A stretch of 64,000 nt of DNA from Nannocystis punicea. Lineage in GTDB: Bacteria; Myxococcota_A; Polyangia; Nannocystales; Nannocystaceae. The stretch spans positions 1,922,001-1,986,000 of the forward strand of contig NZ_CP114040.1 of the NCBI RefSeq assembly GCF_026965555.1, in the 5' to 3' direction. Position numbers and translations under genes: made by a program. This document shows, piece after piece, positions 44,489 to 53,052 of the stretch (positions are counted from its first letter, which is position 1; each line of letters opens with the position of its first letter). The notes under the pieces were generated by a model that made no database searches, was not told the origin of the DNA, and saw only the letters and a list, made by a program, of their open reading frames with translations.

Positions 44489-45421
44489 ATGCAGGAGCAC
44501 CTCCCGTGCAGTCCGCCGCCGCCCGTCTCGACGCGCCCCGCCGCGCTGTGGATGCTGCTTGCGGTGTTCCTGTTCGCGCTGATGGACGGCGGCATGAAGT
44601 GGCTGGCCGCCGACTACCCGCCGCTGCAGATCGCGGCGCTGCGCGGCGCCAGCGCGCTGCCCCTGGTGTTCGTGTGGATCGTCGTGGGCGGCCGCGGGCG
44701 CAGTCTGCTCCGCGTGCACTGGCGACTGCACCTGGTCCGCGGGGCGCTCGGCATCGGGATGATGTGCGGCTTCGTCTACGGCCTGGCACGGATGCCGATG
44801 TCGACCGCCTACGCCATCGCGTTCGTCGCGCCGCTGATGGTCACCGCGCTCGCGGTGCCGCTGCTCGGCGAGCGCGTCGGCCCGCGCCGATGGACGGCCA
44901 TCGCGCTCGGTCTGGCCGGGGTACTGGTGGTGCTGCGACCGACCGGTGAGGGCGTCGCCACGCTCGCCGGGCTGGCGCTGGTCGGAGCGGCCCTGTGCTA
45001 CGCGCTCGCCGCGATCACCGTGCGCGTGCTGGCGCAACGCGACAGCACCGAAGCGCTGGTGTTCTGGTTCCTGGTGCTGCTCACGCTCGGCGCCGGACTC
45101 CTCGCCCTGCCCGGCTGGCGGCCGCTGCAGGCCGGCGACCTCGTCGCGCTGGTGGTGATCGGAATCGCCGGCGCCGGTGGCCAGGTCGCGCTGACGCATG
45201 CCTTCCGGCTCGGCGAGGCCTCGCAGATCGCGCCGCTCGAATACAGCGGCCTGGTCTGGGTGGTGCTGCTCGACCTCAGCGTGTGGCAGGTGCTGCCCGA
45301 CGCCATGACCTGGCTCGGCGCGGCGATCATCGTCGCCAGCGGCCTCTACCTGCTTCGCCGCGAGCGCGCGGTCTCGGCCGCGACGCCGGCGGCCGAAGCC
45401 GCCGGCGACCGCACCTCATGA
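44489..45421 (+). CDS. DMT-superfamily (EamA) transporter
   Basis: This 310-residue inner-membrane protein has about ten hydrophobic helices arranged as two EamA repeats. The first repeat includes ALWMLLAVFLFALMDGGMKW and the second begins near ALVGAALCYALAAITVRVLA. Both show the small-residue patterns of the family and GERVGPRRW before a conserved helix. It is likely an exporter or importer of a small metabolite; the substrate is unknown. It appears intact cargo between IS remnants, so it was probably carried in with them. Confidence 0.87.
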   Translation: MQEHLPCSPPPPVSTRPAALWMLLAVFLFALMDGGMKWLAADYPPLQIAALRGASALPLVFVWIVVGGRGRSLLRVHWRLHLVRGALGIGMMCGFVYGLARMPMSTAYAIAFVAPLMVTALAVPLLGERVGPRRWTAIALGLAGVLVVLRPTGEGVATLAGLALVGAALCYALAAITVRVLAQRDSTEALVFWFLVLLTLGAGLLALPGWRPLQAGDLVALVVIGIAGAGGQVALTHAFRLGEASQIAPLEYSGLVWVVLLDLSVWQVLPDAMTWLGAAIIVASGLYLLRRERAVSAATPAAEAAGDRTS

Positions 45422-46040
45422 CGCCGGCAGCAGGGCGGCATCGAGCTCCGCTGCGCGGGCGAAGGCCGGATGCGCGGTCAGCAGCTCGCCCTGGTCGCGC
45501 GCTTCCTCGACGACGGCCGCCTGCCGCTCGACAACAACGTGAGCTCGGCGGGGGACGGCGAGCTGCTGGCTGGGGACCCGGGCGTCGCGCGTGTACGCTG
45601 GCCGACTTGGCCTGCCGCGCAGCCAAATCCTGCGCGGTGATCACGACGGGGTCTACTGGACATATGCGTTCGAACTGCTGCCCCCACCGGTCCGTTTAAG
45701 TGGTCGCTCCCCGCACCAGGCGGCGGAGATCAAACGCGGGCGCAACTGGCCGTCGATCGAGCGCGCCGACGGCCGCCGCATCATCCACGTCACCGCCGAC
45801 ATCCGCGAGGGCGCGACGACCCGGGTCTGGAGTGCGGGCCGCGCGGACCCGTGCCGCGCCGGCGTCAGGGACGCAGGCTCGCCGAGGCGCGCGGCGCTGT
45901 CCAATGAAAGCTACGGACGCCCGGGCCGACAGGACCGCAGGTCGGCCGGCCTCGATCGAACGCCAACGGTCGAGCGGAAGCGGGACGATCGAGAATTTCG
46001 AGGCCGGCGCAATTGAATCTCCGTCTGCAGCGATTTAGCC
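45422..46040 (+). other. Degraded DNA with an IS66 remnant
   Basis: At about 45478-45550 the plus strand reads QLALVARFLDDGRLPLDNN, the C-terminal block of IS66 transposases (FLDDGRLPIDNN). Nothing else of the element survives. The remainder has no coding character. Confidence 0.55.
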
Positions 46041-47162
46041 GTGGAGCGCCCCGCCGCGCTCGACCCAACAACCATCACGAAACGAATTTACCAAATCTGC
46101 ATCACCCCCGGCAGCGCCTGTCACCACAACGCCGTCGTGGGCTTTCGGACCAGCACCGGGGATCTCAAGTTGACGCGGTACGACACCACCAGCATCGCCA
46201 CGACCGGGATCGAGCGACCCGTGAGCAATACGGCGGGTGCCATCTCGAGCACCAGCCCGATCGCGATGACCAGCCTCCCCCCGCCCACGGCGATGGATCC
46301 CGCGTACTACGTCGTATCGGCCTTCCAAGACGGGGGAGGCGATCTGATGCTCATCGTCTGGTCGACCCTGACCCTGGCTCGGCTGGGTGACAACGTGCTC
46401 AGCGGGTTCCCTGGCGCCGCGATCAGCGAAGTCGCAGTCACCCAGGTGTCGTTTGATACCGGCGACCCCGACTCCTTCGACCGGGTCGTCACCGCTGTTC
46501 GCACCGCGGAGGGGAGCCTGCAGCTCACATCGTGGGACATCGTCGACCTCCCCGGAACCAGCGACGTGGAGGTCGTCGAGCTGGACACGATCGCGTTCGG
46601 CAACGCCTCCCAGATCGACATCGACTCGATCGGCAGCACCATCGATCAGTCGGTCGTGGTCGCGTTTCGCAACAACAGCGGGAACCTGCAGCTCAAGACG
46701 CTCGCCATCGACGCCGCCGGAGACTTCACGGAACTGGACGACTACACCAGCGGCCCGGCCGGCCGCGTGAAGATCCGCGAGTGGGGCGACGGAGCGGTGA
46801 CCGCCATCCGCGATGAGGACGACGACCTGCTCGTCACCCGCTGGGACATCGACGGCGCCGGCAATATCTCGTGGTAGGGCAACAGCGGCAGTCAGGCTGG
46901 TTTCGCTCAGGAGATCTCCCTGTCCAAGTTCGGCGAAATCTACACCGCCGTCCGCACGTCCTCCGGAGACATGATGGTCATCGAGTGGAGCGTCACCACC
47001 GGCAGCCCCACGCGCATCAACGACAGCGGCGGCGACGGCGACGGCCTCACATCCGGCGCCGACATCTTCGTCACCGGCAACTTCGGCGGGGTCGGGGGCC
47101 ACTCCTTGACGGTGGGCCGCCTGGCCGACGGCGGCCTCCAGGGCCGCCTTTGGACGCACTAA
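46041..47162 (+). pseudogene. Beta-propeller-like protein gene with in-frame TAG stop
   Basis: Five blade-like repeats (VVGFRTSTGDLKLTRYD, VSAFQDGGGDLMLIVW, VTAVRTAEGSLQLTSWD, VVAFRNNSGNLQLKTLA, VTAIRDEDDDLLVTRWD) end at TAG 46875-46877. The same frame continues directly into a sixth (YTAVRTSSGDMMVIEWS) and a partial seventh repeat to TAA 47160-47162. The GTG start at 46041 gives no signal peptide, so the 5' end may also be lost. A nonsense mutation in a secreted propeller gene is the simplest reading; amber readthrough is an alternative. Confidence 0.7.
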
Positions 47163-47381
47163 CCTGCTGCGCGGGCGCGAAGGGCCTCCACGAGCCCTGA
47201 CGCCCGCGGCCAGCCCATGCATGGCGGCGACGACATGGGGCCGCCGACAACCGTGCCCGGACTATCCCGGCGGGGCATGATCGGCGGTAAGCGTCCGATA
47301 TACCCCGTCGTGACACGGTCGTAGGCTGCGGGCTACAAGCCGTACATGCTCAGTGAGCGTGAGCCGCGAACGCACGAAGGT

Positions 47382-48017
47382 TCAGGCGCAGCAATTTTCG
47401 ATGCGTTCCGCCGCGAGCTCGGCGTCTCGACAAACGCTCGACTGCCAGCACGTCCCCATCGCCACGGGCATGCCGTCGATCTCGCAGAGACACATCGCCT
47501 GGTCGCACACCAGGCGCCGGTTTAGCGCCTCGAGGCACTCCTGGGAGAACGCGCAGCCGTCGACCGGCACGTCTCCGCCGAAATCCTGGGAGATTTCGCA
47601 ACTGTCGTCCCCGCAGATCGCCGCCTTCGTAAAGTCTTTCCAACACGGCGACACGCCGGACTCAAGCGACTCGCAAGTATCGAACTCGAAGCACTCCACG
47701 GTCAGTTTCCACTCCTGGAAGCACGTCGCGTTGGCCTCGGCCGGCGTGCATGGACAGCCATCGAAGGCGCCGCCAAGCCCGCAGGCGATCAACCGGTCGC
47801 AGAACGCCTGGCACAGCGACTCACCGTCATCCGTCGTCGCCGACGCGCTACTGTCGACCGTCGTGGGCTCGAACCCGAACGAGTAGGAGATTGTTGGCGA
47901 GGTGGTGCCAAATGGTGGCTGTTCGTCCCTGCGCCGATGTAGCGACGCTGGCCCCAGGCGGAGCGCCCGGAGCAAGCTCCTGAGGTGAATGCGATGAGCG
48001 CTACCCGGTGCTGGCAC
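47382..48017 (-). CDS. Cys-rich secreted-type protein, probably 5'-truncated
   Basis: The domain of about 145 residues has some 22 cysteines (LCQAFCDRLIACGLGG, CPCTPAEANATCF, CEIDGMPVAMGTCWQS), ending in ENCCA. It follows a Thr/Ser-rich linker (TTVDSSASATTDDGES). This is the lipoprotein-linker-Cys-domain plan seen in the host genome, but the expected signal peptide and lipobox are missing. The first 35 residues are Arg/His-rich and unlike a signal, so the start at 48017 is doubtful and the gene may be a 5'-truncated remnant at the island end. Confidence 0.55.
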   Translation of the reverse strand: MPAPGSAHRIHLRSLLRALRLGPASLHRRRDEQPPFGTTSPTISYSFGFEPTTVDSSASATTDDGESLCQAFCDRLIACGLGGAFDGCPCTPAEANATCFQEWKLTVECFEFDTCESLESGVSPCWKDFTKAAICGDDSCEISQDFGGDVPVDGCAFSQECLEALNRRLVCDQAMCLCEIDGMPVAMGTCWQSSVCRDAELAAERIENCCA

Positions 48018-48090
48018 AGGTTTGAGTCTGTGTCAGCGACCGGGAGTCGGAGAGAGTCGAAGGGACAAAATCTGAGCAGACCGTGAAATG

Positions 48091-48165
48091 TGCAAGTCCG
48101 CGCGCGGTTTCGAGAATCGAGGGCTGCGCTGGTGTTGGCGCGGGATTTGCCCCATCTCTGGGGTA
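48091..48165. repeat. Island right-end sequence shared with the 62.45-kb site
   Basis: TCGAGAATCGAGGGCTG and GCTGGTGT precede the att copy here, and near-identical blocks occupy 62444-62514 before the degraded third copy. Two elements with the same right end therefore lie in the window. Confidence 0.65.
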
Positions 48166-48257
48166 AGAAGCTCGGGTTCTGGGAGATGAACGGGTATTCG
48201 AGTACTGCGCACCCCTGGCGGGATGACCGCTACGGGCGGGTCAGAGGGCTTTGACGG
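48166..48257. repeat. Attachment-site direct repeat, middle copy
   Basis: This copy of 40076-40167 has one mismatch in 92 bp. No molybdoenzyme coding sequence precedes it, so it is an att product rather than a gene. It separates island A from island B. Confidence 0.85.
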
Positions 48258-48716
48258 CGGGGGCGTGATTGTCGCACACCCCGCTGCGACGGGTTTTCGC
48301 TATTTAGAAGAGCAAGTGATTGATCCTCGGCCTGCCCGAAGCTCTGGAGCCTCGGGCAGGCCACGCCTCTTCGTCGTCCGCGCAACCTACGAAAAGATCC
48401 GTTCAAACACGCCGGCTTCCACGCAGCGGTGAGCGAACACCTGCCCGGTCTGGGCCGGACCTCGTCGACACCCCGCTCTCATGTCGGCACGAGTGTATTC
48501 GCCCTGCTGGATGCCGTTCGTTCATTCGTAGTCGACGGGAGGCGCGCCAAGCGCCCCTTTCGACCGTCGCGCTGTGGGCGCCTCGCCGATATCAGTCTCC
48601 CGTCGGGTCCGGCGTCGAGAGATGACGAGATGTGGATATCGCCAATTTCCGGCCGCTCGCTAGACAGCGCGATGAAACGCCTCACCATCATGAGGCAGCC
48701 CAATGAAAGGATGAGC
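48258..48716. other. Gene-free left part of island B
   Basis: The hairpin variant of the molybdoenzyme terminator lies near 48280. The plus frame from 48429 to 48716 is open but Arg-rich, and is taken as leader of the next gene rather than coding sequence. Confidence 0.35.
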
Positions 48717-49277
48717 ATGAAGAAAGCAGAACTGTTCTTTGTCGCGATCTCGGCCGTGGCTCCTCTGTCGCTCTCCTCCCACGCTTCGGGCGCATCGTTC
48801 CGGAATGAATCAAGTGTAGCGAGCGGCGATGGCGAGGTGCTTCAGCCGCGCGACTGGACCCCTTACATTTCGGAGGATACAGACCCGGCGGAGGTGGAGT
48901 GTCCCGAAGGCAGCGCGGTGAACGGTGTGCGGTGCCACGAACGATTCTGTGACGATATCAGCCTCTGGTGCGCTCCCACCGGCGGGTCGTTCTCAGATAC
49001 ACGCTGGACGCCACATTTTTCCGAGGAAGAGCGGCAAGGTTTCTGTCCAGCGGGCCATTGGATGACGGGGATCTCGTGCGAGGGGGGGTATTGCGATGCC
49101 ATCGCCCTCCGCTGTGGGTACAACCCCGCCGCGCAACCCCAAGATTGTCACTGGACGGGTTGGGTCTCGGAGGAAAATGGCGGAGAGCTGCGTTTCGCCG
49201 CGGGTTATTTCGCGCAGGCCGCAGAATGCGAAGGGTCGAATTGCGACAATAAGCGCTTTTATGTTTGCAGGATGTGA
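48717..49277 (+). CDS. Secreted protein with three Cys/Gly repeats
   Basis: This 186-residue protein has a signal peptide (MKKAELFFVAISAVAPLSLSS). Three repeats of about 45 residues follow, each with the pattern CPxGxxxxGxxCxxxxCDxxxLxC: CPEGSAVNGVRCHERFCDD, CPAGHWMTGISCEGGYCDA and a third degenerate unit, alternating with W-T/H-x-SEE segments. Such repeats look like small disulfide-bonded modules of secreted proteins. ATG 48717 has AAAGG just upstream; ATG 48711 is also possible. Codon use is less GC-biased than in the host genes. Confidence 0.75.
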   Translation: MKKAELFFVAISAVAPLSLSSHASGASFRNESSVASGDGEVLQPRDWTPYISEDTDPAEVECPEGSAVNGVRCHERFCDDISLWCAPTGGSFSDTRWTPHFSEEERQGFCPAGHWMTGISCEGGYCDAIALRCGYNPAAQPQDCHWTGWVSEENGGELRFAAGYFAQAAECEGSNCDNKRFYVCRM

Positions 49278-49560
49278 CGAGATCTGTCCGCTGGCCGAGA
49301 GCCATGATACAAGACTCGCAGCCGTAAGGGCGCCGGTCGTCGCCTGGCGGGCAGGCGCAGCCGTGAGCGCCGACAGGGCAGAAATCACCGCTCGGGAGGT
49401 CCGGGCATTCAAGCCTGCGAGTTGGTCCGAGATTCTTGAGCCAGGCATTGGCAGGGGCATCTGTACGGTACCTCTTCGGCTTCTAAAGTCCGTATCATCG
49501 GTCCTCCGCATCGCCTTCGTCCAAGAAGAGCGATCGGCGGGGCTTCAGGGGGATGAACGC

Positions 49561-50118
49561 ATGTGTAAATGGTTTTCGTTGGTGGCTCTGGTCGCCGTGT
49601 CGCTGTTCTCGGCCGTGGCTTTCGGTGGGGACTACGTCGGTCAGTATCACGGCGAGGAGAACTGGACGGGCTGCAATCAACCCTACTCGAACTTTCGCGG
49701 AGCAGACTTCGGAGAGGCGGTCCTCGACGGGTGCATCCTCCACGACAGCAACTTCTACGGGGCAGACTTCCACCATGCGTCCCTCAGAGGCGTGGACGCG
49801 AGCCGGTCATCCTTCTATGGGGCGGACTTCCAGCACACCAAGTTCAGCCCTCTACCAGAGACGGGACAGCGCGCCAACCTCTCGAACAGTGAATTCTACG
49901 GGACCGACCTGCGCCACGTGGACTTCGCCGGAGCGAACCTCAGCGGCGCGGTGTTCACCGGCGCCGACCTGAGCAACGCGAACCTAGGTGGCGCGAATCT
50001 GGACGGCGCCGCGTTCAACCGTGCGGATCTGCGGCACGCGAACCTGTGTGGCACGAGTCGGAACGGGACCACCTTCAACTCCCCGATTCTGGGAGACACT
50101 CAGTGCGCCCCGCAGTGA
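49561..50118 (+). CDS. Secreted pentapeptide-repeat protein
   Basis: This 185-residue protein has a signal peptide (LVALVAVSLFSAVAFGG). About 25 pentapeptide units follow (ADFGEAVLDG, ANLSGAVFTGADLSNANLGG), forming a right-handed quadrilateral beta-helix. A tail of CGTSRNGTTFNSPILGDTQC suggests a disulfide cap. Most pentapeptide proteins of known role act on DNA gyrase in the cytoplasm; an exported one more likely has a structural or binding role. ATG 49561 follows AGGGGG. Confidence 0.8.
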   Translation: MCKWFSLVALVAVSLFSAVAFGGDYVGQYHGEENWTGCNQPYSNFRGADFGEAVLDGCILHDSNFYGADFHHASLRGVDASRSSFYGADFQHTKFSPLPETGQRANLSNSEFYGTDLRHVDFAGANLSGAVFTGADLSNANLGGANLDGAAFNRADLRHANLCGTSRNGTTFNSPILGDTQCAPQ

Positions 50119-50496
50119 TCCCTGTCATTCCGCGCTCGGTGAACGGGAGCAGCGGCGGGCGGCTGGCTCGGCGGTCCCATCGTTCGGCGGGTCGGTCTGC
50201 GGGCCAGTTCGCGCTCGCAGACCTCCGCCTCCCGGAAGACCGTCCGTGTGGCGACGAAACCGAAGGTAACGGTGACGCCTGGCGCGAGCTGGGAGCCCTC
50301 CTCCGCAGCCACGACGAGGCCTTCGCGTACCTGTTCGGACGTCCGGGGGACACCCCGTCGCCCACGAGTGCCGCCGGGGACCGATACGTCGCACCCCGAA
50401 GTCGCCCTGGTGCCGCGGTGAGCGAGCGTCTGCAACCGAGCCGGACGGCCGACTCCCCGAAGCGCTCCATCTGTTGACTCGGAGTGGTCGATCCCG
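50119..50496. other. Gene-free stretch before the group II intron remnant
   Basis: No coding frame was recognised. It may include diverged intron sequence, but I could not identify any of the upstream maturase blocks. Confidence 0.35.
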
Positions 50497-50762
50497 ATGA
50501 TGGGACGGTGCCTCGGAGCGGTCGTGCGAGGGCACACCGCCTACTTCGGCGTGCCCACGAACAGCCATGCGATCGGGGCGTTTCGCCTCGTTGTCGGACG
50601 GATCTGGAAGCGGGCGTTGGAGCGACGGAGCGAACGGACACGCGTCCTCTGGGATCGCACGTCCCGCCTCATCGAATGATGCTACCTCTCGCGCGAATCA
50701 CTCATCCCTATCCCGCAGTGCGCTTCAGCGCCAGAACCCAGGGCAGGAGCCGGATGCGGTAG
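50497..50762 (+). pseudogene. Group II intron reverse transcriptase/maturase, C-terminal remnant with frameshift
   Basis: RGHTAYFGVPTNSHAIGAFR and the following WKRALERRSERTR match the C-terminal domain of bacterial group II intron proteins (AYFGVPGNxRALxxFR...RRSQ). After a frameshift near 50680 the frame continues as LPLARITHPYPAVRFSARTQ and GRSRMR, the usual protein end just before intron domain V. The reverse transcriptase domains are missing, so it is an inactive 3' scrap. Confidence 0.75.
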
Positions 50763-50816
50763 TTCCGCACGTCCGGATCTGTACGGGGGGCCCGGGGCGA
50801 CCCGGGCTCCTACCGT
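50750..50816 (+). ncRNA. Group II intron 3' end (domain V/VI) remnant
   Basis: GAGCCGGATGCGGTAGTTCC is followed by GCACGTCCGGATCTGTACGG and a GC-rich hairpin ending in CTACCGTG. It matches the conserved end of bacterial group II introns, where GAGCCGxATGxG...CACGTxCGGxTCTGxxxGGG precedes the domain V hairpin. It directly follows the maturase remnant, confirming that identification. Confidence 0.65.
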
Positions 50817-50849
50817 GCTAGTCCTCACTCCGCCTGCCTGTGGATGAGA

Positions 50850-51767
50850 TCAGAAATCCCAGATGACCGGTACCCAGCGGAAGGCTTCACCTTCAATAGC
50901 CACGCGGCCGACGGAGGGGAACGGCAAGTGCGACGCCACCAGCAGGCCGCCCGTCCTGGCAAGTTCGCGGAACAAGCCGATGCGCACGCGCGCCGACTCC
51001 TCCGGGTCGTGCTCGAATCCGTTGTGCCAGTCCGGGTGGTCGAACGCGACCAGGAACATGGCGTCGCCGGCGAAGGTCAGGCGCTCGCCGTCCGACGCCA
51101 GGTCTACCACGCTGTGGCCAGGGGTGTGGCCGCCGGTGAGGCGAACCACCACGCCTGGCGCCACCTCGTAGCTGTCCTGGAAAATGCGCAGGCGGTCGCG
51201 GTACTCTTCCAGAAAGCGCGTGGCGGTAGTGCGTAGCACGTTCGGCACCGGCGTAGGCATGGACGTTTGGGAGAAGTCCGGCGTGCCCCAGAACTCCACC
51301 TCGGCGGCAGCCACGTGGATGCGCACATCGGGATTGAGGCGCTGCTTCACATCGTCCACCAGCAGACCGCCCACGTGGTCCATGTGCATGTGGGTGATGA
51401 TGATGTCGGTGACGGCCGCCAGGTCGATGCCGGCCGCCTTCAGGCGCTGGGGGAATTGGCCGGCGCGGGGAAAGCCAGCGTACTGGCCGCCCAGGCCCGC
51501 GTCGACCAGGATGATCTGCTCGCCGCTGCGCGCCACCATCACGTTCAGCGGCCAGTCGAACGCGTCCTGCGGCATGTACATGCGGTCCAGCCAGGCCGAC
51601 AGGTCGGCCGGATCAACGTTGGTGGCCATGGTCGCGGTGGGCAGCGGCAGCACGCCGTCGCTGACGACCAGCACGTCGATCTCGCCGACCTGCAGCGCGT
51701 AGCGGGACGGAACCAGTTCGTTGAACTGCTGGCTACCCTGGTGCGCGGTGTTATCTACTGCAAACAT
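50850..51767 (-). CDS. MBL-fold metallo-hydrolase
   Basis: This 305-residue enzyme has the metal motif THMHMDHVGG (HxHxDH) plus GGHTPGHSVV, AGDAMF and a C-terminal SHLPFPSVG, the full set for a dinuclear metal site. The closest style is the lactonase-like MBL family, but the substrate cannot be fixed. ATG 51767 is chosen because GGAGG lies just upstream; the longer open frame adds only Arg/Pro-rich residues. Low divergence from free-living homologues and a good ribosome binding site suggest intact cargo. Confidence 0.88.
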   Translation of the reverse strand: MFAVDNTAHQGSQQFNELVPSRYALQVGEIDVLVVSDGVLPLPTATMATNVDPADLSAWLDRMYMPQDAFDWPLNVMVARSGEQIILVDAGLGGQYAGFPRAGQFPQRLKAAGIDLAAVTDIIITHMHMDHVGGLLVDDVKQRLNPDVRIHVAAAEVEFWGTPDFSQTSMPTPVPNVLRTTATRFLEEYRDRLRIFQDSYEVAPGVVVRLTGGHTPGHSVVDLASDGERLTFAGDAMFLVAFDHPDWHNGFEHDPEESARVRIGLFRELARTGGLLVASHLPFPSVGRVAIEGEAFRWVPVIWDF

Positions 51768-52548
51768 GATGAAACCTCCATGAAACGGCCCGCCTGGGCG
51801 GGCCATGCCAGTCGGGCGACTGGCAGCAATTGGCTGGTCTTCATCGTAGACAGGGAGCGTACTGTGCGGTAGGCACGCCGAGGGGATCACTGTGGTGCCT
51901 GATTTGCACCAAAGGATAAGTGCGGGCCTTCAGTCTCGCTCGTCGATCCTCCGGCGTCGGTCTCCGAGGCCGTGGCGGGACCCCGACCGTAGGCCTGTTG
52001 CCCGCGGCGTTGGGCCTCGACTTCGATCGAGCTGGCCGTTGTCGGATCGCGGCGGCGCACGAGGCCGAGCTCGACCAGCGCCGTTCGAGTAGCTGATGCC
52101 AGTCGACGACCAGGTGCTGCGGTTGCTCGGGGTGCACCCGCGGATCCACGCCGGCGCCTTGATGTAGCCGCCAATGCCGCCCCCAAATGCTTCCCTCGAA
52201 GGCCGCGTACGGCCGGCGAGCCCATCCGGGCCGCGAGACTGCAGGCGAGCCGGTGGCAGGGCGCGTCGCTCGAGCCTTGTCCGCGCCTGCGACTGTACGA
52301 ATGCTCGCATCGCCGCGCCAGGGACTCGGGCAGTGGGGAACGTAGGGCGGCGAATAGGTCGTAGCGAGTGCCCTGACCCACCGCGAGGACCTTGTGTTTG
52401 CCGGTCTGCGATGTAAGCGAGCTTCGGGGGCGCGTTCTCGATAGGGTACCGGCTGCTCCGGCGTGCAGTGGAGCGTCGCCGCGCCGGGCGGCGGAAGATT
52501 GGACGTGGCAGCCGGGATACCAGCGCCGGTATCGCCATGGCGACGTGT
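51768..52548. other. Degraded stretch without recognisable genes
   Basis: Many frames are open on the minus strand but all are Arg/Ser/Pro-rich and switch repeatedly. Repeated frame changes are consistent with decayed transposase sequence, but no block is clear enough to name a family. Confidence 0.35.
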
Positions 52549-52980
52549 TCACCTGCGCTGCACTGCGAGCACGCCGAACCAAGGCTGCAGGACGCGAATG
52601 ACGTCGTGCATCTGGTGGTCGAGCAGGTATCTCAACAGTTCTGTCGGTGGCGGCCAGTTGCTACGGTAAGGATTTCCGCAAGGGCCCGCGTAGAGGCCAC
52701 CACCGGGGCCGGCGTGGAGACCGCCGCCTGGGCCCGTGTAGAGGCCACCGCCCGGACCTGCGTAGAGGCCACCACCGGGACCGGCATAGAGACCACCGCC
52801 CGGACCGGTGGAGAGGCCGCCACCCGGCCCTGTATAGATGCCGCCACCCGAGCCTGCATAGAGGCCGCCACCCGGACCGGCGTATGCCCCGCCGCCAGGA
52901 CCCGTGTGGAGGCCACCGCCCGGGCCGATGTAGAGGCCTCCGCCGGCGCCGGTATATTGATCTCGCGGCCAAGAATTCAT
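52549..52980 (-). CDS. Gly-rich octapeptide-repeat protein (GGGLYxGP units)
   Basis: This 143-residue protein has about twelve tandem GPGGGLYA/T octapeptides (about 10-100). A short non-repetitive end starting PYRSNWPPPTELLRYLLDHQ follows. Proteins with GGGLYTGPGGGLYAGP repeats followed by PYRSNxPP recur in diverse bacteria, usually as short orphan genes near mobile DNA; their role is unknown. The 24-bp DNA repeats allow length change in frame. The start is ATG 52980; GTG 52995 is possible. Confidence 0.75.
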   Translation of the reverse strand: MNSWPRDQYTGAGGGLYIGPGGGLHTGPGGGAYAGPGGGLYAGSGGGIYTGPGGGLSTGPGGGLYAGPGGGLYAGPGGGLYTGPGGGLHAGPGGGLYAGPCGNPYRSNWPPPTELLRYLLDHQMHDVIRVLQPWFGVLAVQRR

Positions 52981-53052
52981 TGAGTTTTGAGGCACAGCGA
53001 AATGTTTACACCGAAAGCCGTGGAAGGTCCAGAGGAGAAAGGCGGTCCGGGA

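Larger units (their letters stand above)
40076..48257. mobile_element. Genomic island A, flanked by 92-bp direct repeats, with tyrosine integrase
   Basis: The left boundary 40076-40167 is the 3' end of the molybdoenzyme gene and the right boundary 48166-48257 is its near-identical copy. A tyrosine integrase lies immediately inside the left end. Cargo includes a secreted/membrane protein pair, IS remnants, a DMT transporter, a beta-propeller pseudogene and a Cys-rich protein. Integration into the 3' end of a protein gene, restoring its reading frame, is known for integrases of this family; its application here is inference from the repeats. Confidence 0.75.

Noticed and set aside
52680..52950. 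CRISPR or minisatellite array
   Set aside because: The 24-bp units encode an in-frame Gly-rich protein with a proper start and non-repetitive end.
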